Shown piece after piece: positions 48,315-58,155 of a DNA stretch of 64,000 bases; within the stretch, counting starts at the first letter, position 1, and the number at the start of each line of letters is the position of its first letter. The position numbers and the translations under genes are program-made. Under the pieces are notes generated by a model. It saw only the letters and a list, made by a program, of their open reading frames with translations. It did no database searches and had not been told where the DNA came from. Origin of the DNA: Bin87 sp963692995 (GTDB taxonomy: Bacteria > Chloroflexota > Dehalococcoidia > Lucifugimonadales > UBA3495). The stretch covers positions 868,001 through 932,000 of the forward strand of contig OY843611.1 of the NCBI GenBank assembly GCA_963692995.1, written 5' to 3'.

Positions 48315-50078
48315 ATGACCGCCCAGAGACCGCAGTATCAGGCTATCCGCGAACCCAACGTGATGGTGCCTATGCGCGACGGGACACGGTTGGCCACCGA
48401 CGTCGTTCGTCCGGACGCCCCGGGCCGATTTCCGGTGCTGATCAACCGCGGGCCCTACGGCAAAGACAGTTATCTGAATAACCCGGACCACTCTATCTGG
48501 TTCCTCCCGCGAAACGGTTACGTGGTGCTCAGCCAGGACGTGCGCGGACGCTTCGAATCAGAGGGTGAATACAACCCCCTGTTCCAGGAGGCGCTGGACG
48601 GCTATGACACCGTGGAATGGGCGGCGCGACAGTCCTGGTCCAGCGGCCGCATCGCTACGACCGGGCAGAGCTACCTGGGCGCAACCCAATACACGTTGGC
48701 CGGCAAGCATCCGCTGCCCCCGCATCTGGCCACCATGGCCGTCTTCTCCGCATCGTCGGACTTCCACCAGTCCTGGGTGTATCACACCGGCGGCGCTATG
48801 GAGTGGGGCTGGACAGTCCCCTACGCCATTCTGAAAGGACGCAACACGCTGGCCCGCGGTGGCCATAACGCCCTCCTCGCCAAGATGGACGAGTACGTCA
48901 TCGAGCCGGGAAACTTCGGCCAGCCCTTGTCCGACGAGTGGTATCGCCATCTGCCCTTGCGTGACTGGATTGATCGGCTCAAGGAAGCCGCGCCGTACTT
49001 CCACGAATACTTCGATGAGGAGCTGGAGGGCCCCTACTGGTGGGGCATCAATCTGATGCGGCAAGCCAGGAACGTCTCCATCCCCATGTTCCACGTTAGC
49101 TCGTGGTATGACATCTTCCTGGAAGGCGCGCTCAATGCCTTCCAGTCCATCCAAAAGCACGGCGGCAGCGAACAGGCCCGCCGCAACCAGAAATTGCTCG
49201 TCGGCCCCTGGGCGCATCTGCGTCCCTACACCGAACCGACCACCGGCGGCGCCGGCAATATTGACTTCGGCTCCGCGGCGGCCATCGAGCTGCACGACTA
49301 CCTGCTCCGCTGGTACGGATATTGGCTCAAGGGCGAGGAAACCGGGATCATGGAGGAGCCTCCCGTGCGCCTCTTCGTCATGGGTGATAACCGCTGGCGC
49401 GACGAAGACGAGTGGCCGCTGGCCCGTACCCAGTACACCGACTGGTACTTCCATTCCGGCGGCAGCGCCAACACCCGCAGCGGCGACGGAGCTCTGTCCA
49501 CCGTGCCGCCGGAACCGGACGAGCCGCCCGACCGGTTCGCCTACGATCCCGCCGACCCGGTTCCCACTCGTGGCGGCAATACGCTGATCATCGAATACGG
49601 GGTGTTCGATCAGGGTTCGGCGGAAGACCGCCCCGATGTGTTGTCTTACACATCCGCAGCGCTGCCGGCCGACCTGGAAGTTACGGGCCCCATCTCGGTG
49701 ACTCTCTACGCTGCCACCACCGCTATCGACACTGACTTCACGGCCAAGCTGGTTGACGTGCGGCCCGATGGCTTCGCCCACAACCTACAGGACGGCATCA
49801 TCCGCGCCCGCTATCGCACTTCAGTCCGCGAACCCTCTTTCGTAAATCCCGGCGAGGTTTATCGCTACACCATCGACCTGTGGGCCACCAGCCACGTCAT
49901 CAAGGCCGGCCACCGCATCCGAGTGGACATATCCAGCAGCAACTTCCCGCGGTTCGACCGGAACCCCAACACCGGCGCCGCCTTGGGCGTCGACGCGCGG
50001 TTGGAAGCGGCGCGCCAGACCGTGCATCACTCGGCCCGATATCCCTCGCGCATTACCCTGCCGGTCATCCCGCGCTGA
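48315..50078 (+). CDS. CocE/NonD-type hydrolase (X-Pro dipeptidyl-peptidase S15 fold)
   Basis: A 587-residue alpha/beta hydrolase. It opens with NVMVPMRDGTRLATDVVRPDA (about 15-35), typical of CocE/glutaryl-7-ACA acylase-like proteins; nucleophile motif GQSYLG (about 117-122); Asp/His of the triad probably in SSWYDIFLEGA (about 260) and GPWAH (about 298). The C-terminal jelly-roll domain (RIRVDISSSNFPRFDRNPNTG) is present. It hydrolyses esters or amides of unknown identity. GGAGGTAACCC precedes the ATG. It probably forms an operon with the dioxygenase genes that follow (75-bp gap). Confidence 0.9.
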   Translation: MTAQRPQYQAIREPNVMVPMRDGTRLATDVVRPDAPGRFPVLINRGPYGKDSYLNNPDHSIWFLPRNGYVVLSQDVRGRFESEGEYNPLFQEALDGYDTVEWAARQSWSSGRIATTGQSYLGATQYTLAGKHPLPPHLATMAVFSASSDFHQSWVYHTGGAMEWGWTVPYAILKGRNTLARGGHNALLAKMDEYVIEPGNFGQPLSDEWYRHLPLRDWIDRLKEAAPYFHEYFDEELEGPYWWGINLMRQARNVSIPMFHVSSWYDIFLEGALNAFQSIQKHGGSEQARRNQKLLVGPWAHLRPYTEPTTGGAGNIDFGSAAAIELHDYLLRWYGYWLKGEETGIMEEPPVRLFVMGDNRWRDEDEWPLARTQYTDWYFHSGGSANTRSGDGALSTVPPEPDEPPDRFAYDPADPVPTRGGNTLIIEYGVFDQGSAEDRPDVLSYTSAALPADLEVTGPISVTLYAATTAIDTDFTAKLVDVRPDGFAHNLQDGIIRARYRTSVREPSFVNPGEVYRYTIDLWATSHVIKAGHRIRVDISSSNFPRFDRNPNTGAALGVDARLEAARQTVHHSARYPSRITLPVIPR

Positions 50079-50152
50079 CGTGTCCGCGCCGGCGATGATC
50101 GGCGCGTGCCGGTTCTATTTGGCTCGCTCATTTCCCCATTGGAGGGTTCAGC

Positions 50153-51490
50153 ATGGAAATCGACAGTCTCGTATTCGACCGCCCCGATTTGGGCAAGTTC
50201 CGGGTTCATCGCTCCAGCATGACGTCTCCTGAAATCTATGAGTTGGAACGGCGGCGGGTTTTTGACCGGTGCTGGCTGTACTTGGGTCACGAGTCCGAGA
50301 TCCCAAATCCGGGGGACTACGCTCGTCGGGTCGTCGCTGAGCGGCCGCTTTTCTTCGTGCGGGACCGGAACGGCGAGTTGCGGGTTTTCCACAACACCTG
50401 TCCGCATCGTGGCGCCCTGATCTGTCGCACCGACCAGGGCAACGCCCAGGTTCTGCAATGCTTCTATCACGCCTGGAGTTTCAACACGTCGGGCGAGTTA
50501 GTCGGGATGCCCGACGTTGCGGGCTACGGTCCTGATTTCAACCGCTCCGAAATGAGCCTGCATTCGCCCCGTTTCGACAGTTACAAGGGGTTCATATTCG
50601 TCTGCTTCGATCCCGATGTCGAACCCTTGGTGGATTACCTGGCCGGAGCCGCCGAATATCTGGATCTGGTGGCGGACCAGGCCCCCGACGGGATGCGCGT
50701 GATCCCCGGCTCCAACCGCTACACCATCAAGGCCAACTGGAAGCTGCTGGCCGAAAACAGCATCGATGGCTACCACGCGCTGCCCACCCATCAGACCTAC
50801 TTTGATTATATGGCCAACGAAGTGGGGGGAGAGGTACGGTCAATCAACAACCGCCGGGGATTTGGACGCTCTTTGGGCAACGGCCATGGCGTGATGGAAA
50901 ACGACGCCATCTACGGCCGTCCGATAGCCATGTGGCATCCTTACTTCGGGGAAGAGGCGCGCGCGGAAATCCAGGGAATCAAGGATGAACTTATCGCCAG
51001 ACACGGCCACACCAAGGCGCTGCGCATGTGTGAAAAGAGCCGGAACATGGTGATTTTCCCCAACTTGGTCATCAACGATATCATGGCCGTCACGATCAGA
51101 GTGTTCCAACCCACTGCCTCGGACAGCATGGACGTTACCGCGTGGCAGGTGGTTCCCTCCGGAGAGACCGGGATGCGACTGCGCCGGCGGCTGGATTCCT
51201 TCCTGTCGTTCTTGGGACCCGGCGGGCTGGCAACGCCGGATGACACCGAGGCGCTGGAATCCTGCCAGCAAGGGTTCCGTTCCGGCGGGGTCGAATGGTC
51301 AGACCTCTCCCGGGGGTTCTATCGGGAACCGCGTGGCAACGACGAATTGCAGATCCGTTCCTTCTGGCGGCGGTGGCAATCGCTGATCGCGGACCAACCG
51401 CACGTGGAGCAGTACGAAAGAGGTTTGACCCCGGGCGAAATTCCGGAGGTCGCGCCATCGCCGGAGCTGACCGTTGCGGCGGACGATTAG
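50153..51490 (+). CDS. Rieske ring-hydroxylating dioxygenase, alpha subunit
   Basis: A 445-residue large subunit. Rieske [2Fe-2S] ligands: C83-x-H85 in NTCPHRGALI and C103-x2-H106 in QCFYHAW. The mononuclear iron region reads NWKLLAENSIDGYHALPTH (about 196-214), with the Asp that couples the Rieske centre and the two His ligands. It hydroxylates an aromatic or related substrate with O2 and NADH-derived electrons. TTGGAGGG precedes the ATG. A beta subunit gene follows 18 bp later; no ferredoxin or reductase is seen nearby, so these must be supplied from elsewhere. Confidence 0.93.
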   Translation: MEIDSLVFDRPDLGKFRVHRSSMTSPEIYELERRRVFDRCWLYLGHESEIPNPGDYARRVVAERPLFFVRDRNGELRVFHNTCPHRGALICRTDQGNAQVLQCFYHAWSFNTSGELVGMPDVAGYGPDFNRSEMSLHSPRFDSYKGFIFVCFDPDVEPLVDYLAGAAEYLDLVADQAPDGMRVIPGSNRYTIKANWKLLAENSIDGYHALPTHQTYFDYMANEVGGEVRSINNRRGFGRSLGNGHGVMENDAIYGRPIAMWHPYFGEEARAEIQGIKDELIARHGHTKALRMCEKSRNMVIFPNLVINDIMAVTIRVFQPTASDSMDVTAWQVVPSGETGMRLRRRLDSFLSFLGPGGLATPDDTEALESCQQGFRSGGVEWSDLSRGFYREPRGNDELQIRSFWRRWQSLIADQPHVEQYERGLTPGEIPEVAPSPELTVAADD

Positions 51491-51508
51491 GAGCGGGAGA
51501 TTGAAAAT

Positions 51509-52048
51509 ATGGCGATACAAATGACGCCGGCCTCGCCGGCCACCAAGGGGTTGCCGCCAACGACCGAGTCCCTGTTGTTGCAGCATGAGGTGGAACAGTT
51601 TCTGTATCTGGAAGCCAGGTTGCTGGACGACTGGAACTTGGATGCCTGGCTGGAGCTGTACACGCCCGACGCCCGGTACGTAGTCCCCACTACCGACTTG
51701 CCCGAAGGTGATCCGGCGTCGGACCTGGTGTTTATTGACGACGACTACAGGCGCATGGTCGGTCGGGTCGGCCGACTGAAAAGCCGCCACGCGCACCGGG
51801 AATATCCCTGGTCGCGTACCCGCCGTTTCATCGGCAACGTAATGGTCACCGGGGTGAACGGGGACGAGATTGCGGCTACCGCTTCCGTGGCCGTATGGCG
51901 GTTCCGCGCCGGTGAATCGGCTCCCTATGTTGGCCGTTACGATGTTCGCCTCCGCCGGGTGGCCGGCCAGTTGCGCCTGAGCTACAAAAGGGCGATCCTG
52001 GACCAGGAGGAACTGTCCGACCACGGCGCATTGAGCATCATCCTCTGA
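51509..52048 (+). CDS. Ring-hydroxylating dioxygenase, beta subunit
   Basis: A 179-residue NTF2-like subunit. ESLLLQHEVEQFLYLEARLLDDWNLDAWLELYTPDARYVVP (about 20-60), the RHAHREYPWSRTRRFIGNV segment and DVRLRRVAGQLRLSYKRAILDQEEL match beta subunits of the biphenyl/benzoate dioxygenase type. It is structural and non-catalytic. GGAGCGGGAG precedes the ATG. With the alpha subunit, it defines an alpha3beta3-type oxygenase. It is followed by a family A hairpin that probably ends the transcript. Confidence 0.9.
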   Translation: MAIQMTPASPATKGLPPTTESLLLQHEVEQFLYLEARLLDDWNLDAWLELYTPDARYVVPTTDLPEGDPASDLVFIDDDYRRMVGRVGRLKSRHAHREYPWSRTRRFIGNVMVTGVNGDEIAATASVAVWRFRAGESAPYVGRYDVRLRRVAGQLRLSYKRAILDQEELSDHGALSIIL

Positions 52049-52100
52049 ACCGGGTTGTGCTGCTTGAACCAGGTTGTGTTGACATTTTGAAATACACTGC

Positions 52101-52128
52101 CTGGATTCCCGCGAAAGCGGGAATGACG
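52101..52128. repeat. Family A hairpin repeat, perfect form
   Basis: ATTCCCGC-GAAA-GCGGGAAT with prefix CTGG and suffix GACG. It is in the 191-bp gap between the dioxygenase beta gene and the next gene, in the position of a terminator, without a U-tract. Confidence 0.85.
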
Positions 52129-52239
52129 GAAAACGTCAACACTGCCCAGGAGCTTGGCGGAGACGTGCGCCTTTTATTTCAGTAGCATCGCCTACTGAAC
52201 CGAGGCCAAAGACCAAAACCGATCGATGTTAGGAAACAT

Positions 52240-52701
52240 ATGATGACAACCAGCAACACCATCTTGGATGATGCCCAGCGTGTCCTGTTGGGCGCAACTT
52301 TGAACCGCATCGTACCGGCCCAGGGCGATATGCCGGGCGCCGGCGATCTGGGCATCGCCGCCTTCGTGGAATCGGTGGCGGCCGGATCCGCCGCCAAACG
52401 TCGCCGGCTCATGGACGGGTTGGTTCAAATTGAACTGGCGGCTCAAGAACGGGGCGGCTCGTTCGCTACCTTGTCGGAAACGGCGCAGAACGATGCGCTC
52501 AAATCGGTCGAGGAAACCAACTCGGCGTTTTTCCGGGAACTGATTACCCAGGCATATCGCGGCTACTACACCGATGAAACGGTGTATTCCCTCCTTAGCT
52601 ACCGCGTTCCCAGCCGGGCAGACTACGATCCGTTGCCTTTCGACGAGTCCTTGCTTGATCCGGTACGCCAGCGCGGACAAATCTGGACGTCGACAGCGTG
52701 A
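52240..52701 (+). CDS. Gluconate-2-dehydrogenase subunit 3-like protein
   Basis: A 153-residue protein. The start ILDDAQRVLLGATLNRIVPAQGDMPGAGDLGIAAFVESVAAG (about 8-50), and YRGYYTDETVYSLLSYRVPS (about 107-126) resemble the small subunit 3 of gluconate/other GMC-type membrane dehydrogenases. There is no Tat signal, which that family normally carries. The expected GMC flavoprotein partner is not adjacent (a GMC gene lies at 22.8 kb on another unit). ATG-ATG at 52240; the first is used. Its stop abuts the convergent radical SAM gene by zero bases. Confidence 0.6.
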   Translation: MMTTSNTILDDAQRVLLGATLNRIVPAQGDMPGAGDLGIAAFVESVAAGSAAKRRRLMDGLVQIELAAQERGGSFATLSETAQNDALKSVEETNSAFFRELITQAYRGYYTDETVYSLLSYRVPSRADYDPLPFDESLLDPVRQRGQIWTSTA

Positions 52702-53673
52702 TCAAGCGGCCAAGGGCAACGCGAGTTGGGTGGGCGCCTTCGCCTCTTCGGGCCGGTCCGGGAGTTCTGGTTCATCGTTTTCGTTCAAGGGAAACAGCCG
52801 CGCGGGTTGCAATCCCTTGACTGACGGCATCCGCGGCAATTCCCAGCGCATTCGAGCATCGTCCACCAAGCCCAACACCGCGTTGGTGTAGTCTCGGGGA
52901 GCATGCTCCGTCCGGTACAGGCGAGCGTAACCCGGCGCAAGATGGGGATAAGCCTCACGGATCAGGGGCATGAACCATTCGCGACTGCCCGGTCGTAGAA
53001 ACAGCAGGTTGCCGGACAAGAATTGCGCTCGGTGCTCGGCAACGGCAGCGACCAGAGCATCGATGCTGGCGGCGCTGTCAGACAAGCCGGGCAGCAAAGG
53101 CGCGGCCAAAACGCCGGCCGGTACGCCGTGCTCGACCAGGTATTGCATGGTCTCCAGGCGCGCCAGGGGATGCGGCGCTCCGGGTTCTGTCCGGCGCCAT
53201 ACGGTCTCGTCCACCGTTCCCACGCTGAAAACAACCTGGACTCCGGCGACTTCGTTCAGTTGGCGCAGAACGTCAACGTCCCGTTTGGCCAGGGTGCCCT
53301 TGGTAGTGACCGAGGCCGGGTTGCGAAACTCGACCAGCGTCTCTAGTATCTGACGGGTCAGGCGATACTGTGCTTCAGCCGGCTCGTAAGGGTCGGACGC
53401 GGTGCCAATGGCGATGGGTTCGCGCTCCCACTTGGGCCGGGAGAGTTCGGCACGGAGGACTTGAGGCGCGTTGATTTTCGCGAAAATCCGGCGTTCAAAG
53501 TCCGCCCCCGCGTCCATGCCCCAAAATTCATGTGTAGAACGGGCGTAGCAATAGCGGCAGGCGTGACGACAACCTCGGTACGGGTTGATCGTCCAACGGA
53601 AACGAAAACCGGGAGCGTTGACGTGGTTGATGAGGGACTTACAGCGGATTTCGGTGACTTCGGCGGCAACCAT
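52702..53673 (-). CDS. Radical SAM protein (spore-photolyase-like / Rv2578c-type)
   Basis: A 323-residue radical SAM enzyme. The [4Fe-4S] cysteines are in RGCRHACRYCYARS (CxxxCxxC, about residues 35-48), with NPYRGC before them. Family segments: IAIGTASDPYEPAEAQYRLTRQILETL and APLLPGLSDSAASIDALV. It belongs to the group annotated as SPL-family or DNA-repair-like photolyase; in Actinobacteria it is Rv2578c-like. It lacks features for assigning the reaction. AAGGAG precedes the ATG. It stands alone, convergent with the gluconate-type gene and divergent from the carbonic anhydrase. Confidence 0.85.
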   Translation of the reverse strand: MVAAEVTEIRCKSLINHVNAPGFRFRWTINPYRGCRHACRYCYARSTHEFWGMDAGADFERRIFAKINAPQVLRAELSRPKWEREPIAIGTASDPYEPAEAQYRLTRQILETLVEFRNPASVTTKGTLAKRDVDVLRQLNEVAGVQVVFSVGTVDETVWRRTEPGAPHPLARLETMQYLVEHGVPAGVLAAPLLPGLSDSAASIDALVAAVAEHRAQFLSGNLLFLRPGSREWFMPLIREAYPHLAPGYARLYRTEHAPRDYTNAVLGLVDDARMRWELPRMPSVKGLQPARLFPLNENDEPELPDRPEEAKAPTQLALPLAA

Positions 53674-53838
53674 GGGCGCTCCTTCGCAAACATTTGTTCT
53701 TTAACTGGCATACATTTTAGGGCCCATGTTCGATATTGTCAACGGCCTCTGTGTCCTTCCTTAAATCAACGAGTGGCGTGGGCATCGCGGCGGAAATCGC
53801 TATAATTGCCGAAACCGATTTAGCTCAGGAGGTTTCCT

Positions 53839-54363
53839 TTGATTCGCAGTATTGACGGAAAAGCACCCCGGATCCATCCCAGCGTGTTCGTCAGTGAAGC
53901 CGCTTATATCGTCGGTGACGTCGTCATAGGCGAAGGCACCAGCATCTGGCCCGGTGCAGTGATCAGGGCGGACTACGGACGGATAATCATTGGCAAGAAT
54001 TGCTCAATTCAGGATAACTGCGTGCTGCACACCGACGATTATCTGGAGTTGGGCGATAACGTGCTGATGACCCACGGCGCGGTGGTACACGGCGGGATAA
54101 TCGGCAACAACGTGATGATTGGCGTGAACGCAGTGTGTCTCGAGGATTGCAAGGTGGGCGATTACGTGCTGATCGGCGCCGGCGCTATCGTCACGGGCAC
54201 ACCCATCCCCAACGAATCATTGGTCATCGGCGTGCCGGGAAGGATCCGCGAACTTCCGGCGGTGCACCGCAAGCGATTGGAGAATCCCACGGCCCGCTAC
54301 CAGGAGAACGGACGACGCTTCATCGCGGCTGGGCTGGGATTGCAGATCCCCGCAGCGGAGTAG
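53839..54363 (+). CDS. Gamma-class carbonic-anhydrase-like hexapeptide protein
   Basis: A 174-residue left-handed beta-helix protein, trimeric in relatives. Repeated hexapeptides: VIGEGTSIWPGAVIRADYGRIIIGKNCSIQDNCVLHTD, GDNVLMTHGAVVHGGIIGNNVMIGVNAVCLEDCKVGDYVLIGAGAIV. The zinc ligands His (VLHTD, THG, VVHGG; about residues 66, 83 and 88) are all present. Start is TTG at 53839, backed by CAGGAGG eight bases upstream. Whether it hydrates CO2 or acts as a scaffold, as in complex I, is unclear. Followed by the convergent dnaE. Confidence 0.88.
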   Translation: MIRSIDGKAPRIHPSVFVSEAAYIVGDVVIGEGTSIWPGAVIRADYGRIIIGKNCSIQDNCVLHTDDYLELGDNVLMTHGAVVHGGIIGNNVMIGVNAVCLEDCKVGDYVLIGAGAIVTGTPIPNESLVIGVPGRIRELPAVHRKRLENPTARYQENGRRFIAAGLGLQIPAAE

Positions 54364-54382
54364 GTGGTGAAACCCGGCCCTG

Positions 54383-57300
54383 CTATGCCGCGCTGCCCTG
54401 ATACTCGCAGCAGGTCTCGCCCTCGTCCAGGAGCTCCCGCACCCGCTGTTGCAATTCTTCGCAGGCCGCAGTCGATACGGTAGGAATCTCCATCAACACC
54501 CGGCGGTCCTCCTTGAGGTTCAGCTCCAGATAGACCTTGTCTTCCCCGGTGTACTCCAGCATCACGCGGATGGCTTGGCGCAATCGGTAGCGATCTTCGT
54601 CCGGGTCGTCCGTTTCGCTCATTTTGATGAGCACGCCCGCTTCGTGGTTGCCGTTGTTGGCGGGACTGGCAGCGGCGACGGAACCGTTCCGCGAAGCGGA
54701 GCCGGTTGAGTTGGGAGTGCGCGGCGCCCGGGGACGCGGCGTTGCCGGCTCCTCGCGGGTTTCGGACGCCGCCGTGTGCTCGGGAAGCTGGTATTCCTGG
54801 GCGTCGTAGCAGGCGATGGAGAAGTCGTCGCCCCTGATTTGCAGTCGCCCGGTTACCCGGGCGACCTGTCCCGGCTGCCAGATGTGGGCCGTCTTATCCA
54901 ATGCGTCGGGCCACACCATCGCTTCGACCGGGCCGCCGACCAGAGCCAGATCCACCCGGAGGAACTTGCGATTGTCCCGGGTATAACGCTCCGATACGCT
55001 GGTGACGTGGCCGAGCAGCGTGACCGTGGCGCTGATCATGTCCTCGTGGAGCTGTTCCACCGAGTTGTAGGCGTCGCCCGGGTCGATGGCCGCCAGGGCG
55101 AGCAGCGGGTTGTAGGAAAGCGCGACTCCAAGATATTCCTTTTCCAGCGCCGCTTTTTCCTGGGGGGTGTAATCCGGTTGGGATGCGTCGAGATCCAGCA
55201 GAGCGCCACCGGCGCCGCTGTCAGGTTCATCGCCAAACATGCCAACCTGCCCCGAGTTGCGGTTGCGTGTTTCCTGTTGGGCAACCGCCCAAATGCGGTC
55301 AAGATTGCTCACAACGGTCGCCCGCGGCGCCAGGGAATCGAAGGCTCCGGCCTTGGCCAGACCTTCCAGCGTGCGTCGGTTCATCCCGGAAACGTCAACC
55401 CGCCGGTAGAAATCGCTGATCGACGTATATGCCCCTCCGGACTCCCGTTCTTTCACGATGGGGGCGACGGCCGCTTCGCCGACGGTCTTCACCGCCGACA
55501 AGCCGATACGCAACTGGCCGCCGTGCGGCGATTTCTCGCCGGACTTGTCAATCGTATAGAAGATGCCGGAACTGTTCACGTCGGGCAAACCAATACCGAT
55601 TCCCATGCGCGTACATTCGTTGATGGACGCGACATAACGGTCGCCGTGATCCAGACGGCAGTTCAGCACCGACGCCATGTATTCCAACGGGTAGTGGGTC
55701 TTGAAATAAGCGGTCCAGTAGGAGATCAGGCCGTAGCTCACGCTGTGGGCCTTGTTGAAAGCGTAGCCGGCAAAGGGTTCGATGAGATTGAAAATCTCCG
55801 TTCCCATCCGCTCGGTGTATCCTTGTTGAACCGCCCCGGCGACGAAGCGTTCCCGTTCCTCGGCCATCAATTCGGGTATCTTCTTTCCCATGGCCTTGCG
55901 CACGGTATCGGCTTCGCCCAGGGAATACCCGGCAAAGTTTTGCAGGATGTGGAGCACCTGATCCTGATAAACGATAACGCCGTAGGTTTCATCCAGAAGT
56001 TCTTTCATGCTGGGATGCGGGTAGGAAACTCGCTCGCGCCCGTATTTGGAGTTGATGAAGCGGTCGATATGCTCCATCGGACCGGGGCGATAGAGGGCGA
56101 TCATGGCGGCGATGTCGCCCAGATCCGAGGGTTTGAGTTCCTTGATGTAACGCTGCATCCCGGCGCTTTCCAGCTGAAACAGGTCGGAGGTGTTTCCGGT
56201 GCCCAGCAATTCGTAGGTTTCCGGGTCGTCTAGCCCGAGGCGGGTCAGATCAATGCGAATGCCCCTTTCTTCGTCCAGCAGTTTGATGGTGCGGTCCAGG
56301 ATGGTCAGGTTGGTCAGGCCCAGGAAGTCCATCTTGAGCAGACCGAGCTTGGCCACCGGGTCCATCGAATACTGGGTCATCATTACCGGGCTGTTTTCGT
56401 CGCCGCGAGCGGGACGCTGCAACGGGACGGTCTCGGTGAGCGGCTCGTCGGCAATCAGGACGCCGGCGGCATGAGTGCTGACGTGGTGGACGATGCCTTC
56501 AAGGGCCTGGGCGTGGTCAACCAGTTCGCGCATGGATCCGTCGGTCTGATACACCTGATCCAGTTCCGGGCTGGCGGTCAGGGCGTCGGCGAGGGTGCGG
56601 GATTTGGAAGGCACCATGCGGGCGATGCGGTCAACGTCGCCGTAGCTCATGCCGAGGCCGCGACCCACGTCCCGCAGCGCCGCCTTCGGCCCTAGCGTAC
56701 CGAAGGTGATGATCTGGGCTACCCGATCGCTGCCGTAGCGGTCGATTACATAACGCAGAACCTCGTCCCGGCGGTCGTCCTGGAAATCCATGTCGATGTC
56801 GGGCATTTCCTTCCGCTCAAAGTTGAGGAAACGCTCAAAGACCAGGTTATACGCCATGGGGTCAATGTCGGTGATGCCCAGACAATAGAGAACGACGCTC
56901 GCGGCGGCGCTGCCCCGGACCCCAAACAGAATCTGCTGCCGGCGCACGAACGAGATGATGTCCCAAACCACCAGGAAGTAGTTGGCGAAACTGGTCTGCC
57001 GCACTACTTCCAGTTCGTACTCCATGCGGGCGCGGGCGGTGGGATTGTTGCGCCCGTAGCGCTCGTTGAAGCCTTCCCAGCAAATACGCTCCAGGTAGGC
57101 GTCGGCGTCCTCTCCGTTTGGCGTTGGGTATCGCGGCAGGTGCATCTGCCCGAAACCCAGCGAAACATTGCACTCCTGGGCCACTTCGCCGGTAATATCC
57201 ACCGCCTGGGGAAAATCTGCGAACAGGGTAGCCATCTCCGCCGGCGTTTTGATGTAGTAGGAAGAGTCCTCCATCCGCAGGCGCTTGTCGTCCAGCACGT

Positions 57301-57976
57301 TGGTGCCCGTCTGTATGCAGATGTACACGTCCTGGTACTGGTAGTCAGACTGCCGGACGTAGTGCGCGTCGTTGGTAGCCAAGAGTGGTATGCCGGTTTC
57401 GCCGTGCAACCGCAACAAACCGTCGTTGATGCGTGGCAACTGTTCGATGTGTTCGTGTCGCTGCAATTCGAGGAAGTAGTTTTCGCCAAAAAGCTCCCGG
57501 TACCAGCCGGCCTGCTGTTTGGCGACATCATAATTGCCGTCGGCCAGCAGCGTCGGCACTTCGGCTGAAGGACACCCCGAAAGGCAGATCAGGCCCTGAC
57601 GATGCAAATCCAGCAGTTCCTTGTCAATGCGCGGGCGATAGTGGAAACCTTCCAGGTGGGACCGAGTGACCAGTTGGAGCAGGTTCCGGTAGCCGGTGTT
57701 GTCTTTAGCGATAAGCACCAGGTGATTGGCGGTCCGCTCGAGGGCGGTCTTGTCGTGGCGGCTGCCGTGCGCCACGTAGAACTCGCAGCCGATGATTGGT
57801 TTGATCCCGGCTTCTTTGCATTCGGAGTAAAAATCGACCACGCCATAAAGAGAGCCGTGGTCGGTAATGCTCATGGCATCCATGCCCAGTTCGCGAGTCC
57901 GCTTCACCAGATCCGGGACCCGGCTGATGCCGTCGAGCATACTGTATTCGGTGTGGGTGTGCAGATGGGTGAACAC
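54383..57976 (-). CDS. dnaE: DNA polymerase III subunit alpha
   Basis: The replicative DNA polymerase, 1,197 residues from the GTG at 57976. It starts with the PHP domain (FTHLHTHTEYSMLDGISRVPDLVKR, residues about 2-26), then the polymerase core with the catalytic pair in PDIDMDFQDDRRDEVLRYV (about 400), and the GIGIGLPDVNSSG and ISDFYRRVDVSGMNRRTLEGLAKAGAFD helix-hairpin region, followed by the OB-fold (VTLLGHVTSVSERYTRDNRKFLRV). It ends with a short acidic tail. Start 57976 matches other DnaE proteins; ATG 58027 adds 17 unrelated residues. Confidence 0.96.
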   Translation of the reverse strand: MFTHLHTHTEYSMLDGISRVPDLVKRTRELGMDAMSITDHGSLYGVVDFYSECKEAGIKPIIGCEFYVAHGSRHDKTALERTANHLVLIAKDNTGYRNLLQLVTRSHLEGFHYRPRIDKELLDLHRQGLICLSGCPSAEVPTLLADGNYDVAKQQAGWYRELFGENYFLELQRHEHIEQLPRINDGLLRLHGETGIPLLATNDAHYVRQSDYQYQDVYICIQTGTNVLDDKRLRMEDSSYYIKTPAEMATLFADFPQAVDITGEVAQECNVSLGFGQMHLPRYPTPNGEDADAYLERICWEGFNERYGRNNPTARARMEYELEVVRQTSFANYFLVVWDIISFVRRQQILFGVRGSAAASVVLYCLGITDIDPMAYNLVFERFLNFERKEMPDIDMDFQDDRRDEVLRYVIDRYGSDRVAQIITFGTLGPKAALRDVGRGLGMSYGDVDRIARMVPSKSRTLADALTASPELDQVYQTDGSMRELVDHAQALEGIVHHVSTHAAGVLIADEPLTETVPLQRPARGDENSPVMMTQYSMDPVAKLGLLKMDFLGLTNLTILDRTIKLLDEERGIRIDLTRLGLDDPETYELLGTGNTSDLFQLESAGMQRYIKELKPSDLGDIAAMIALYRPGPMEHIDRFINSKYGRERVSYPHPSMKELLDETYGVIVYQDQVLHILQNFAGYSLGEADTVRKAMGKKIPELMAEERERFVAGAVQQGYTERMGTEIFNLIEPFAGYAFNKAHSVSYGLISYWTAYFKTHYPLEYMASVLNCRLDHGDRYVASINECTRMGIGIGLPDVNSSGIFYTIDKSGEKSPHGGQLRIGLSAVKTVGEAAVAPIVKERESGGAYTSISDFYRRVDVSGMNRRTLEGLAKAGAFDSLAPRATVVSNLDRIWAVAQQETRNRNSGQVGMFGDEPDSGAGGALLDLDASQPDYTPQEKAALEKEYLGVALSYNPLLALAAIDPGDAYNSVEQLHEDMISATVTLLGHVTSVSERYTRDNRKFLRVDLALVGGPVEAMVWPDALDKTAHIWQPGQVARVTGRLQIRGDDFSIACYDAQEYQLPEHTAASETREEPATPRPRAPRTPNSTGSASRNGSVAAASPANNGNHEAGVLIKMSETDDPDEDRYRLRQAIRVMLEYTGEDKVYLELNLKEDRRVLMEIPTVSTAACEELQQRVRELLDEGETCCEYQGSAA

Positions 57977-58090
57977 GATGGGTGAACCTAACCATGGACT
58001 GGATTCGGCCAATTGGCGACAGCTCAATGATAGCAGTCAGCATTGATGGCAGTCAGTATCGTTATGTCAGCCAGCCCCAATAGCGGTCTT

Positions 58091-58128
58091 TAAAAGAGTA
58101 CGCCCACCGCCTGCGATAGCGGTGGGCG
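58091..58128 (-). terminator. Intrinsic terminator
   Basis: On the minus strand, a 10-bp GC-rich stem (CGCCCACCGC / GCGGTGGGCG, complement of 58101-58128) with an 8-base loop is followed by TACTCTTTTAAAG. It ends the transcript of the gene at 58156. Its orientation suits the minus strand; dnaE starts about 115 bp further on. Confidence 0.75.
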
Positions 58129-58155
58129 ATAGCCGGCCGGCAACCCCGGCTGGGC

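Noticed and set aside
54776..56233. 485-residue plus-strand open frame in dnaE
   Set aside because: Antisense of the conserved DnaE core. No coding features of its own.
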